Assembly (NCBI RefSeq): GCF_001546855.1
Contig: NZ_KQ958202.1
Span: 1 to 61,675, forward strand
DNA length: 61,675 bases
DNA from: Megasphaera sp. MJR8396C
Lineage (GTDB): Bacteria; Bacillota; Negativicutes; Veillonellales; Megasphaeraceae
Reading direction: 5' to 3'
Positions 16,568 to 24,760 of this stretch are shown here, one piece after another (the stretch's first letter is position 1; each line of letters opens with the position of its first letter). The position numbers and the translations under genes are program-made. The notes beneath the pieces are model-generated. The model saw nothing but the letters and a program-made list of their open reading frames with translations. It was not told the DNA's origin and searched no databases.

Positions 16568-17617
16568 ATGGATGTGAACGCCTTATTTCAACAAGCCGTC
16601 GCGGCCGGTGCCAGCGATATTCATATCGAACCTCTAGATGAATTCGTCCGCATCCGCTGGCGAAAAGACGGCGTCCTTCAGACGGCTGGGCGCGTTCCTC
16701 GCCAGCGCCTTGACAGCCTCGTCAGCCGCATCAAGGTCCTAGCCGGCCTCGACATTGCCAACCGGCGCCTGCCTCAGGACGGGCGCATCGTTTGGCACGA
16801 TGGAAGGCGGCGGCTCGACCTTCGCATCAGTACCTTGCCGACGGTCCGCGGCGAGAAGATCGTCGTCCGCATCCTTGACGGCAAGCGAATGCCGCTGGCG
16901 CTATCAGCTCTCGGCATGGACGGTGAAGCCCAGGCCTGCTTAGAAAAACTGGTTCGCCGTCGGCAGGGGCTGATCTTGATTTGCGGTCCTACCGGGAGCG
17001 GTAAGACGACGACTCTCTACGCCGCTCTTCGGCATATTCAGGATGAATCTCTCAGTATCGCGACCTTAGAAGACCCGGTAGAAATTTTGATTGACGGCCT
17101 GTCTCAGAGCCAGGTGCAGCCCAAGGGCGGCATGGTCTTTCAAAACGGGCTGCGGGCCTTGCTGCGCCAGGATCCGGACGTTCTCGTCGTCGGTGAGATC
17201 CGCGATGGGGAAACGGCACAGATTGCCGTTCGGGCGGCCCTTACGGGACACGTCGTGTTCAGCACTCTTCATGCGCCGAGTGCCGTCGAAGCGGCTGTTC
17301 GCCTGAGCGATATGGGCGTTCCGGCCTACTTAGCTGCCGACGCCTTGACGGGCATCGTGTCCCAGCGCCTCGTTCGCCGTAAGACCGCTAACGGTGCTTA
17401 TGAAGGTCGCTTTTGCCTCTGTGAAGTCGTCCCGGCCGGCCCCCGCTTTAAAGAGGCCCTTCGCCGCAGCGTCGACCTTCCCGAATTAACCGAGGCTGCC
17501 GTTTGCGACGGCGCCGTCTTGCTGCCGGCCGTCATCGAACGGGTCCTTGCCGACGGTCTGACCGATGAGGCCGAACTTCGCCGTGTCTGTGAGGGAGGAC
17601 GGGCCTTATGGACATGA
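16568..17617 (+). CDS. pilB: Type IV pilus / type II secretion assembly ATPase (PilB/GspE family)
   Basis: The 349-residue protein has ASDIHIEP near the N-terminus, Walker A GPTGSGKTTTLYA near residue 139, the Asp box LEDPVE, Walker B RQDPDVLVVGEIRD and the His box GHVVFSTLH. It powers pilus or pseudopilus extension. It is shorter than full PilB: the N1 domain is missing, as in ComGA. ATG 16568 follows AAAGGAGA. A GTG at 16478 would add 30 A/T-rich codons through the terminator hairpin and is less likely. First gene of an operon running to 23855. Confidence 0.88.
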   Translation: MDVNALFQQAVAAGASDIHIEPLDEFVRIRWRKDGVLQTAGRVPRQRLDSLVSRIKVLAGLDIANRRLPQDGRIVWHDGRRRLDLRISTLPTVRGEKIVVRILDGKRMPLALSALGMDGEAQACLEKLVRRRQGLILICGPTGSGKTTTLYAALRHIQDESLSIATLEDPVEILIDGLSQSQVQPKGGMVFQNGLRALLRQDPDVLVVGEIRDGETAQIAVRAALTGHVVFSTLHAPSAVEAAVRLSDMGVPAYLAADALTGIVSQRLVRRKTANGAYEGRFCLCEVVPAGPRFKEALRRSVDLPELTEAAVCDGAVLLPAVIERVLADGLTDEAELRRVCEGGRALWT

Positions 17618-18564
17618 CTGCCCTTATGGAACGGGCTATTGCCAATCGCGCTTCCGACCTCCATCTCCAAGAGGGACGGCCGCCCATGATGCGTGTTGCA
17701 GCGGGATTATCAGCGCTTCCTACGGCATCCTTAGACCGCTCTGGAATGCACCGAGCACTTAACATTATCGGCTGGTCCGGGGACGGTGACGGCGACGGGG
17801 CCTTTTCGTGGAATGCGTCCCTTCGCTGCCGCCTCCATGTATGCCGGGAAGAAGCCGGGCTGCACCTGGCCATTCGCTTCCTCTATCCCTTGGAAGACCT
17901 TCCCGAAGATCGGGATCAGCGGTTATTGACTCGTCTCGGCAAGTTGTCGAGCGGATTGGTTTTGGTTTCAGGGCCGACGGGGAGCGGCAAGACGACGGCC
18001 TTATGGCGGATTTTACACGGTATCAATGAGCAGCGGCGGTGCCATATCGTCACCTTGGAAGATCCCATCGAATACGTAGAAGCGGGGAAGAAGGCGCTCA
18101 TTACCCAGCGGGAATTAGGCCGTCATTTTCCGTCCTTTCAGGAAGGTATTCGCCAGGCCCTGCGGCAGGATCCGGACGTCATCCTCATCGGCGAGATGCG
18201 CGATCGGGAGACGATGGATGCGGCCCTGACGGCAGCCGAGACGGGACACCTCGTCTTTTCAACCCTTCATACACCGTCGGCCGTCCACACCGTCAGCCGC
18301 ATTGCCAGTGCCTATGGGGCTGATGGACAAGACGAAGTCCGGCACCGCCTGTCCATGGTGCTGCAGGCCGTCCTTTCGCAGCGGCTGGTCGTCTGCGGCG
18401 ATGCCTTGGATGTGGCTAGGGAAATTCTGGTCCGCACACCAGCTGTTTCCCAACTCATTCGCAGCGGCAAGGAGCACCAGCTTCCGACGGTCATGCAGAC
18501 TGGAGCGGCTCTTGGCATGCGGACCATGGATCAGGCCCTGATTCGATTTGCGAAAGGAGGCTGA
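17608..18564 (+). CDS. pilT: Type IV pilus retraction ATPase PilT
   Basis: This 318-residue protein begins MERAIANRASDLHLQEGRPPMMRV, typical of PilT, and has Walker A GPTGSGKTTALW near residue 118, LEDPIEYV, Walker B RQDPDVILIGEMRDRETM and the His box GHLVFSTLH. PilT disassembles pilin subunits and drives twitching and DNA uptake. It overlaps pilB by 10 bp. Its presence argues for retractile pili rather than a plain type II secretion system. Confidence 0.88.
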   Translation: MDMTALMERAIANRASDLHLQEGRPPMMRVAAGLSALPTASLDRSGMHRALNIIGWSGDGDGDGAFSWNASLRCRLHVCREEAGLHLAIRFLYPLEDLPEDRDQRLLTRLGKLSSGLVLVSGPTGSGKTTALWRILHGINEQRRCHIVTLEDPIEYVEAGKKALITQRELGRHFPSFQEGIRQALRQDPDVILIGEMRDRETMDAALTAAETGHLVFSTLHTPSAVHTVSRIASAYGADGQDEVRHRLSMVLQAVLSQRLVVCGDALDVAREILVRTPAVSQLIRSGKEHQLPTVMQTGAALGMRTMDQALIRFAKGG

Positions 18565-18567
18565 ACC

Positions 18568-19621
18568 ATGTTTTCGTCATCGCCGCGCCTCGACGGCAAG
18601 AGCTTGGCTTTTTTTCTTTCGCCAACTGGGGACGCTCCTCGCTAGCGGTGTCCCTTTAGTCCAGGCTTGGAACCTCTTGACATCGGATATGAAGAAACCT
18701 CGCCGGAAGGCCCTGCAGATAGCGGCCCTTCACATGGAGCAAGGCGTCCGGCCGTCGCTGGCCATGACCCGTTGTCAGGCTTTTCCGGCTTTGGCCTGTC
18801 GCCTGATCGAGGCCGGGGAGCAGACGGGGAGTCTCGATACCCTCTGTCATGTCCTAGCTGATTTTTATACCCGGGCGGATAAAGATCGGCGCGCCTTTCT
18901 TGAAGCCTTAGCCTATCCGGCTTTTTTATTGGCCTGTCTCTTGCTCTTGATGACCGGTGCCGTGTTCTTTATCATCCCCGTCTTCGTCGACATGATGGCT
19001 CAGATGAACGTGACGATCCCTAAGGGGACGCAGTGGCTCCTTGCCGCCTGCGATTGGTTCCGCCGAAGGGGCATCTATATCCCGCTCATAATCAGTGTGA
19101 CGACGTTCTTTCTCGTGCAGGCTTGGCGAGACGATAGGCATCGCTTGGCTATGGAAAAGACGATCGTTCGTCTTCCCGGCGTTCGCTCCTTGTTCCTGGT
19201 GTGGTCTTGGCAGCGTTTCAGCCGGATCTTAGCCGTCCAGTTGTCCGGCGGAATTCCCTTGTTGGAATGTCTGGACGGTGCCGGGGCTGTCGTACCGTCA
19301 CGCTTGTTTCAAACCTACGTCGGTCACCTCCGTTTGCGCCTCGAACAGGGGCAGACCTTCAGCCAGGCCGTTCAGGGCAGTCCTTATGGCACCGCTTATA
19401 TCGAGACTATGCTCACCGTCGGCGAGATGACCGGTAAGTATGACGATGCCTTAGGCGCTATTGCCGCTTATTATGATAGTCGTCTCCGTCGGTGGGCGGC
19501 CGGGATGCAGCGTTGGTTGGGGCCGATTGTCCTGCTCATCGTCGGCATCTTTATGGGCTTTTTGATGTTTTCCCTGCTCCTGCCGCTACTCGATATGGCC
19601 TCTTCCGTTGTTACTTCTTGA
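18568..19621 (+). CDS. pilC: Pilus inner-membrane platform protein (PilC/GspF family) with frameshift at a T7 run
   Basis: From ATG 18568, set by AAAGGAGG, the frame reads MFSSSPRLDGKSLAFF and then hits a stop at 18644-18646. Removing one T from the T7 run at 18609-18615 joins it to the long frame, which continues FFRQLGTLLASGVPLVQAW, the standard GspF opening. The long frame runs to 19621 and has the two repeated GspF domains with three membrane segments. Its only upstream start is a TTG at 18548 lying inside the ribosome site. So either the gene is off in this strain, the T-run is a switch, slippage restores the frame, or the base call is wrong. Confidence 0.75.
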
Positions 19622-19637
19622 AAGGAGTTTTTTTATC

Positions 19638-20003
19638 ATGACTATGCGAAACGGTTTTTCCATGTTAGAAATGCTGATCTGTGTCTCCATCATCCTGGTC
19701 TTTGCATCCTTTGCCGTACCCAAGTTCACGTCGGCGACCAAGACGGCCCAGGAAGCTAAGGTACAGGCTGATATCCGCACCATCAGCAATGCCGCCGCGC
19801 TGTATGAAATCGACCACGGAGAATTCCCGACGACGGTCGATGAACTGGTCAACGCCGACGACCAAGGACGACAGTACCTGCAGTTCAAACCCCTGACGCC
19901 GGATAAAGAAGAGTATCGGATCGAAAACGGCATCGTTTCGGCTGATTATAACGATAAGCATTATTCCTCTGATGCTGATGCCGGTTCGCCGTCCGGTCAG
20001 TAA
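19638..20003 (+). CDS. Type IV pilin-like major subunit
   Basis: The 121-residue protein has a short class III leader MTMRNG followed by FSMLEMLICVSIILVFASFAVPKF: cleavage after Gly, then Phe at +1 and Glu at +5, the classic prepilin pattern. The rest (ADIRTISNAAALYEIDHGEFPTTVDEL) resembles GspG/ComGC-type pseudopilins. It is the only subunit here with the canonical Glu5, so it is the best candidate for the main pilus or pseudopilus subunit. A T7 tract also lies between its ribosome site and start. Confidence 0.88.
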   Translation: MTMRNGFSMLEMLICVSIILVFASFAVPKFTSATKTAQEAKVQADIRTISNAAALYEIDHGEFPTTVDELVNADDQGRQYLQFKPLTPDKEEYRIENGIVSADYNDKHYSSDADAGSPSGQ

Positions 20004-20459
20004 ATGATGAATCTTTCTGGTTTCTGTCTTTGGTATGGCGTCGCCTTGGGAGCTACGGCTGTCATTACCTATACCGATGTCAAAGCCTATTGGATTCCCG
20101 ACGCTCCGGTCCTCGCCCTGGCTGTGATCAATATCCTGGCCTTGTGTTTTGGCTGGGTCCGTCCGTCGATTCTAGCCGTCAGTGCGACTGTCTTCTTTTT
20201 TCTCCTCCTTTACGGCCTTTGGCCGGACAGTATCGGCAGCGGTGACATTAAATTAGCCCTAGCCCTTTGCGTCGGCTGCCCGGCGGGAGGGGCCTGGCTG
20301 ATGACCGTGGCGTCGTTTTTACTGGCGACGGCCATATCCCTCCTTTGTTGGGGGATCAAAGGCAAGACGATCCTTCCCTTCGGACCCTTTTTGCTGTTCG
20401 GCTGGTGGCTTTCGCAGGCGCTTCACTTTCACTGGCTGGGCATTGGTATGAGCTTATGA
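20004..20459 (+). CDS. Prepilin peptidase, short form without methylase domain
   Basis: The 151-residue membrane protein carries both catalytic aspartates of family A24: Asp in YTDVKAYWIPD near residue 25 and GSGDIKLA near residue 77. It removes prepilin leaders at the inner membrane face. Full PilD has an N-terminal cysteine-rich methylase domain; this one lacks it, as in archaeal or TadV-like short forms, so subunits may not be N-methylated here. The ATG immediately follows the pilin stop codon. Confidence 0.85.
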   Translation: MMNLSGFCLWYGVALGATAVITYTDVKAYWIPDAPVLALAVINILALCFGWVRPSILAVSATVFFFLLLYGLWPDSIGSGDIKLALALCVGCPAGGAWLMTVASFLLATAISLLCWGIKGKTILPFGPFLLFGWWLSQALHFHWLGIGMSL

Positions 20460-20881
20460 AAAGGACCAATGGATTTATCCAGTTAACAGGCCTGGCAGCG
20501 GCCTTATTCATGGTCGGAATCTATTTGGTTTTAGCCCTGAATCATAGTCAATCCCTGGGCCATCATCAAGCCGTTGACAGCCTCGTTCGGGACTTGGTCC
20601 TCGACATGGAAGTGGTCCGTCAGCACAGCGTCGGTAATTCCTTTGGCAAAGACTACTGTAAACTGATCCTGAAGGAGGACTTCTATGTGCTGCAGCATCT
20701 CTATTTTGTAAAGAAAAAAAGGCCCTATCCGCCGGGCCTGCGCGTGACGAAAGGAATGGTACAGTTCGATGTTTACGGTCGTCCGAAATATAAGATGGTG
20801 GTCGTCGTTTCGTCAGAGCGTGAGCGCTACGAGCGTCGCATCGTCGTGGCGGCGCAGACTGGGCGTATCCGCATCGAGTAG
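20456..20881 (+). CDS. Pilin-like minor subunit
   Basis: This 141-residue protein has leader MKRTNG and then FIQLTGLAAALFMVGIYLVLA. The Gly/Phe cleavage site is present, but Thr stands where Glu5 is usual. Its small size and position suit a ComGD/GspH-type minor pseudopilin. It overlaps the peptidase stop (ATGA). The assignment rests on the leader and location. Confidence 0.65.
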   Translation: MKRTNGFIQLTGLAAALFMVGIYLVLALNHSQSLGHHQAVDSLVRDLVLDMEVVRQHSVGNSFGKDYCKLILKEDFYVLQHLYFVKKKRPYPPGLRVTKGMVQFDVYGRPKYKMVVVVSSERERYERRIVVAAQTGRIRIE

Positions 20882-21317
20882 GGGCAACGGATTTTTCTTC
20901 ATGGCCGACGGCATGGCCGCCTTATGTATCGCTGCCGGGCTGCTCCTTGCTGCAGGGACACTGGCTGTCCAGTCGATGGAACTGCATCAACGAGCCGTGT
21001 CTCGGTATCAGGCGGCGATGGTCGGCCGTCAGGCCATGGAGAGGTGGAAGGCCGGGCTGCCCTTGTCGGACGAGGTAGAATTGGCCGGAGATCGTTACGG
21101 GATCCGCTATCGGCAGTATGACGAGTCGACGGCCTATGTTATATGGGAAGTCGAGGTGAGTGATGGAGGTGACACCCCATTTTCCTGTCGGCGCCTGGTA
21201 CCGATCCCGCCGAAAGAACGGCTGGATGATGATGGATCTGCTGTTGGCCATGACACTGGTCGTCCTGACTTTGACAGCCTTCCTGCCCCTGGTCAGTCAG
21301 ACCGTACGTCTCGATAG
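20820..21317 (+). CDS. Pilin-like minor subunit, start uncertain
   Basis: The frame contains SSRGNG followed by FFFMADGMAALCIAAGLLLAAG, a prepilin-like cleavage site and helix, then about 115 soluble residues. Only GTG 20820 keeps the Gly of the cleavage site with a standard start codon; it has no clear ribosome site and overlaps the previous gene by 62 bp. ATG 20901 would lose the leader. The 3' end overlaps the next gene by 155 bp. Possibly a GspI/ComGE-like subunit. Confidence 0.5.
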   Translation: MSATSVASSWRRRLGVSASSRGNGFFFMADGMAALCIAAGLLLAAGTLAVQSMELHQRAVSRYQAAMVGRQAMERWKAGLPLSDEVELAGDRYGIRYRQYDESTAYVIWEVEVSDGGDTPFSCRRLVPIPPKERLDDDGSAVGHDTGRPDFDSLPAPGQSDRTSR

Positions 21318-21696
21318 AAAGGCTCATATTCAAGAGACCTTACTGCGTCAAGCAGTCAGTATCGAAGCGACCTTATTCCAAAATTTGGCCTATGGGTATG
21401 ATATTACGGCGACATCTGACAGCCTTCAATTTAAAACGCCGCTGGGACGAAAGAAAGGCTTCATCATACATCGAGAAACGCTTTTTGTCAGACTGAGTGA
21501 TGGGTCGCTTCAACCGCTGACGGGCGGCATCGGTACGGTCAAGGGCTGTCGGATCTTGATTCGTCCTTACGGAGGTCAGCCCTTCTTTTCTCACCAAGGC
21601 CGGGCTATCGCCGTATCGCTACTCCTGGTAGAGGCAGACAGTGGATTATCTTTGCCGGTCACACTTATGGTGACATCGCTAAATGAGGGAATTTGA
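21163..21696 (+). CDS. Pilin-like minor subunit
   Basis: A 177-residue protein with a long leader ending SRRKNG, then WMMMDLLLAMTLVVLTLTAFLPLV: cleavage Gly, Trp at +1 and Asp at +5 in place of Glu. The remainder resembles GspJ/ComGF-like minor pseudopilins in size. ATG 21163 follows GAGGTGAG. It overlaps both neighbours, which shows tight translational coupling in this operon. Confidence 0.6.
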   Translation: MEVTPHFPVGAWYRSRRKNGWMMMDLLLAMTLVVLTLTAFLPLVSQTVRLDRKAHIQETLLRQAVSIEATLFQNLAYGYDITATSDSLQFKTPLGRKKGFIIHRETLFVRLSDGSLQPLTGGIGTVKGCRILIRPYGGQPFFSHQGRAIAVSLLLVEADSGLSLPVTLMVTSLNEGI

Positions 21697-22112
21697 TGAA
21701 GGCGCGAAATGGATTTTTTTCTTTTTCTATGATGATGCTGGCCGTCCTGACCTTGTCCTTGATCATGACGACAACCTTGTTAGCCTTAAACTGTCTGAGT
21801 CTGGCTACGATCTATGAAAAGAAGGTCCGCCTGCACTACTTGGCGGAAAGTGCCGTCCTTGAAGGGTGGCAGGTGGTACAGCAAAATCCGGCCCCTTATT
21901 TGGAAGGTCAATCAGTGAGGGTCCCGCTGTCGACCGGGCTTACCGAGGCGGGGGAGACGGTTCGCGTTGAAGCTCGTTTTGACTACGGTTATTTAATGGG
22001 GCTGGCCGTTGATGAAGCAACATCGTTGGAGCAAACATGTTGCATTTTCTTTGAATTGGCGCCTCAAGAAGAGGGACAATATGAGCTGCACCTGATTCAG
22101 TATCAGGAATGA
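21696..22112 (+). CDS. Pilin-like minor subunit
   Basis: The 138-residue protein has leader MKARNG then FFSFSMMMLAVLTLSLIMTTTLL. Position +5 is Ser, not Glu. It shares a TGATG junction with the previous gene. The position after two other minor subunits suits a ComGG/GspK/PilX-like protein. No specific function can be read. Confidence 0.6.
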   Translation: MKARNGFFSFSMMMLAVLTLSLIMTTTLLALNCLSLATIYEKKVRLHYLAESAVLEGWQVVQQNPAPYLEGQSVRVPLSTGLTEAGETVRVEARFDYGYLMGLAVDEATSLEQTCCIFFELAPQEEGQYELHLIQYQE

Positions 22113-22123
22113 GAGGTGAGGGT

Positions 22124-22870
22124 ATGTGGCAGCGCAGAAATGCCTATCTGTGGTTAGTTGGACGGACGATTCGCGTCTTAAAGCAAACGCGCAAATGGTA
22201 TGGTCCCGTCGCCTTTTGCCAAGGCCATACCGAACGGGAAGGGCAATGGAAGAAGGATTGGCTCAGCTCGCCTCAAGATATAAGGGCGAAAGTGCCCTTG
22301 TTACTCGATCGCTACGGTCTCGCCGGCTGGCGGATCCATGTCGTCATCGGCGGACCGGATATGATCTGGAAGACCCTTCCTTTGGCGACGGAAGATGCGG
22401 CAGACGCCCGGGAACTCATTACCGGTGCCGATTTGCTCGACGAAGAGGGACGGGCCTATGGCTTTGACCTCGCCTGTCCGGAAAAGAATCGAGACGGTCT
22501 CTATGATTGGGTCGTCGGCGCTTATCCGGCCGACTGTATCGAAGCCTTGTGCCGATCCGTCGTCGATGCCGGTGCCGTCATGGCTTCCCTGGATTTGCTG
22601 CCGGCTTTTTTGGGACGGCTCCAACCAGAAGGTGAAGGCATCCTTTCCTTCCAAGAGGGAAGGGCCATCCATCGAGTCCACCTGCAAAAGGGCCGCCCCA
22701 AGGCATATGAACTTCACGAAGGGGAGCCTCTGTCAGAAGGGACTTCAGCCTTTAGCTGGCAGGAAGAGGCCGCTGTTGAAGGTCGCCCCCTGCCGCCGAC
22801 AGAGGCTGTTTCTCAGGTCATGGAACGATACGGACTGTCGCAGGCGACGGCGTCTTTGATTCTGCTGTAA
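22124..22870 (+). CDS. Putative PilM-like pilus biogenesis protein
   Basis: The 248-residue soluble protein shows no strong motif. It precedes genes that look like pilN and pilO, the slot normally held by PilM, the actin-like cytoplasmic protein that binds the PilN tail. It is shorter than PilM (about 350 residues), and the actin phosphate motifs are not visible, so it may be a reduced or degenerate form. ATG 22124 was chosen because GAGGTGAGG lies directly upstream; ATG 22109 lies inside the previous gene. Confidence 0.45.
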   Translation: MWQRRNAYLWLVGRTIRVLKQTRKWYGPVAFCQGHTEREGQWKKDWLSSPQDIRAKVPLLLDRYGLAGWRIHVVIGGPDMIWKTLPLATEDAADARELITGADLLDEEGRAYGFDLACPEKNRDGLYDWVVGAYPADCIEALCRSVVDAGAVMASLDLLPAFLGRLQPEGEGILSFQEGRAIHRVHLQKGRPKAYELHEGEPLSEGTSAFSWQEEAAVEGRPLPPTEAVSQVMERYGLSQATASLILL

Positions 22871-22885
22871 GGGGGGGGAGCGCGC

Positions 22886-23401
22886 GTGAAATGCAACTTG
22901 ATACCGCCTGAATACCGGGAATCCCGATTTCGTTGGGGAAAGCCCCTTGCACTGGGATTTTTGGGATTGGCCCTGTTTTTTTTAGCCGGTGGAACGTTTT
23001 TTCAATATCAGATCGGCCAGGAGAAACGGTATTATGAAAGGGTCCTGCAGCCGGTTCAGGAGAGAATCAAAGATCATAACGACCGGATCCGACAGGGGCA
23101 GGCCTTGGCCGAAGGACAGGCCAAAGAGCGGCAGAAGACGCCTTTTTCCTGGCCCATCCTGTTGGTGGAGCTGGCCCTTTCTAAGCCCGATACGGTCGTT
23201 GTTACCAAGGTCAGCGGCCGCGATAAGGGCGCCGTCGTCGAAGGATTGACGGCGACGCCCGACGGAGCCCGTAAATGGCAGAACTATCTCCAGTCTGGCG
23301 GGCGCTATCAAGCGGCCGTGACCCGGATGCAGCCCAAGGGCGGCGAAGATATCCCTTTTTCCCTAGAAGTGAGTTGTCATGAAGAAACATCTAAACCGTG
23401 A
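22886..23401 (+). CDS. PilN-like pilus biogenesis protein
   Basis: The 171-residue product opens MKCNLIPPEYRESR, very close to the PilN cytoplasmic tail that binds PilM (consensus INLLP/NLIP). One membrane segment (about 20-42), a coiled-coil segment and a small alpha/beta domain follow. It bridges the cytoplasmic and periplasmic parts of the pilus machine. GTG start after a G8-rich ribosome site (GGGGGGGGAG). Confidence 0.7.
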   Translation: MKCNLIPPEYRESRFRWGKPLALGFLGLALFFLAGGTFFQYQIGQEKRYYERVLQPVQERIKDHNDRIRQGQALAEGQAKERQKTPFSWPILLVELALSKPDTVVVTKVSGRDKGAVVEGLTATPDGARKWQNYLQSGGRYQAAVTRMQPKGGEDIPFSLEVSCHEETSKP

Positions 23402-23855
23402 AACATGGGGGCCGTCGTGGGTTATGGCGGCCTTTGTTTTAGCCGTACTCGCCCTTGGCTATGCCTGGGTATCACACCAATCTCTGGCGGAGTGGAAAAG
23501 TCTTCGCAGCCAGCTTGCGGTCTATGCCGGTAAAGATTTTTCGGCGCCCGGACCGGTGACGGCCGAAGTTTCCGATGAGATGGAAGGCGCCGTTTCAAAC
23601 CTGATCGATACCCATGGGCTGACCCTGTTGTCGTGGCATCAGGCCCGTCAAGGCGACGGTCAGACCTTGATGATGGAAGGAAGCTTTTCTTCGATACTGT
23701 CGTGGCTCAATGACTGGCAGAAAGCCTGTCCCCATGGCTCGGTGAAAGTCATCGAATGGGTGCCGGCAGGCGAATCGACAGTCCTTACGGTCGAAGTATA
23801 CGGCGCCCCGGGAACATCGGTAAAAGGTAAAAAAGGCGCCAAGGACGGCTCTTAG
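23379..23855 (+). CDS. PilO-like pilus biogenesis protein
   Basis: The 158-residue protein has one membrane segment (about 13-32) and a small periplasmic domain (VKVIEWVPAGESTVLTVEVYG) as in PilO. It overlaps the pilN-like gene by 23 bp. No pilP or pilQ follows; the operon ends at the terminator at 23964. In a diderm bacterium a secretin should exist, presumably elsewhere. Confidence 0.6.
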   Translation: MKKHLNRETWGPSWVMAAFVLAVLALGYAWVSHQSLAEWKSLRSQLAVYAGKDFSAPGPVTAEVSDEMEGAVSNLIDTHGLTLLSWHQARQGDGQTLMMEGSFSSILSWLNDWQKACPHGSVKVIEWVPAGESTVLTVEVYGAPGTSVKGKKGAKDGS

Positions 23856-23963
23856 CGAAGGCCGTGTATTGTCTGTCTACCCTCATGGCGTCAGAGATGG
23901 CTTGACAGATGCTTTGTTGGTAACTCGTCGGAAGGGGTCAAATCTTTGATGAGGGCGCAGCCT

Positions 23964-24010
23964 AAAATACCCCGGATAGATTGAATGAATCAGTCTATCC
24001 GGGGTATTTT
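23964..24010 (+). terminator. Strong bidirectional terminator
   Basis: A perfect 17-bp stem (AAAATACCCCGGATAGA with its complement) with a 13-nt loop and T/A tracts on both sides lies between the convergent pilus operon and the minus-strand gene at 24086. The preceding 23856-23963 shows no gene; CCCTCAT near 23881 and ATGAGGG near 23949 could form a weak extra stem. Confidence 0.9.
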
Positions 24011-24085
24011 GTCGTAAAAAATGAGAAGTCGGATTTTAGTTATATCAATGAGACGCTGTCCAGATGCATCGGGGACGGCACGTCG

Positions 24086-24523
24086 TCAGTCGCCCCAATC
24101 GATCATATCGTCGATGAAAGCGTCAATCCGGTCGCGGTGCCGCTCTTCCGGAGTCTTTTCCCGCGGAGCTGCATAGCAGGGGCCATGGTGATGGTAAGCG
24201 CTGCGCCGATCATGTTGACGATAGTGGGGATAGAAGGGCAGCGTATCCTGATGGAAGAAGGTCTCTTCATTGTACGTGCGGACGGCCCGGTTGTAGCGGT
24301 CGACGGCGTCTCTTCGCCGGGCCAGGAGTTCGCTGATCTCTTTATCGACATCGCTTACATAGGCATCGACATCTTTCCGGTAGGCCTCCATCTCGGCACG
24401 GCTGGCCATGTCCGGCGAGAAGGGTTCATGGCTGCTGGAAAAGCGGCCTTTGGCCCCGGCTGCCAAGGGCAGGGAGATTGCCAGGGAGGCTAGGATGGCA
24501 ATGAATATCGTTCTTTTTAACAT
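24086..24523 (-). CDS. Small secreted protein of unknown function
   Basis: The 145-residue protein has a signal peptide (MLKRTIFIAILASLAISLPLAAG), an acidic/basic helical middle (EMEAYRKDVDAYVSDVDKEISELLARRRD, likely coiled coil) and a histidine/tyrosine-rich stretch (HYRQHDRRSAYHHHGP) that might bind metal. I do not recognise a family. The second ATG was chosen because AAGGAGAC precedes it. It is a single gene with its own promoter. Confidence 0.7.
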   Translation of the reverse strand: MLKRTIFIAILASLAISLPLAAGAKGRFSSSHEPFSPDMASRAEMEAYRKDVDAYVSDVDKEISELLARRRDAVDRYNRAVRTYNEETFFHQDTLPFYPHYRQHDRRSAYHHHGPCYAAPREKTPEERHRDRIDAFIDDMIDWGD

Positions 24524-24557
24524 TGTGTATAGTCTCCTTTTCGTAAAATACATGATT

Positions 24558-24587
24558 ATTATACCTTATTTTACAAATAAATCTCAA
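24558..24587 (-). promoter_or_regulatory. Promoter of the secreted-protein gene
   Basis: On the minus strand TTGAGA and a perfect TATAAT are 18 bp apart, about 35 bp upstream of the chosen start. Confidence 0.65.
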
Positions 24588-24760
24588 GAGAGCCGTGAAT
24601 TTCTCCCTTATGATGTGGATTTGGACTCCTGTGAGGTGCTCCGAATATGCTAACCGTGAGTCTGGCTGCCTTATGGGAGTCTTTGGAGGGCATAGCGGCA
24701 GGTTAAAATAAGTTTTTCATAAGATAAACGTTTCTTTTAGAAAAAGTTTTCAAAAAAGCC
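24588..24760. other. Intergenic region with no visible gene
   Basis: I see no convincing coding frame, repeat or RNA in this stretch between divergent promoters. It becomes A/T-rich towards the right end, just before the MerR-type promoter, as an upstream activating region might. Confidence 0.4.

Noticed and set aside
18548-18567. TTG 18548 as the pilC start
   Set aside because: It lies inside the AAAGGAGG ribosome site and gives an N-terminus unlike GspF proteins, whereas ATG 18568 gives a fitting one up to the T7 run.
23856-23963. Riboswitch-like sequence after the pilus operon
   Set aside because: Only a weak CCCTCAT/ATGAGGG pairing is present and the next gene is convergent, so there is no downstream gene to control.
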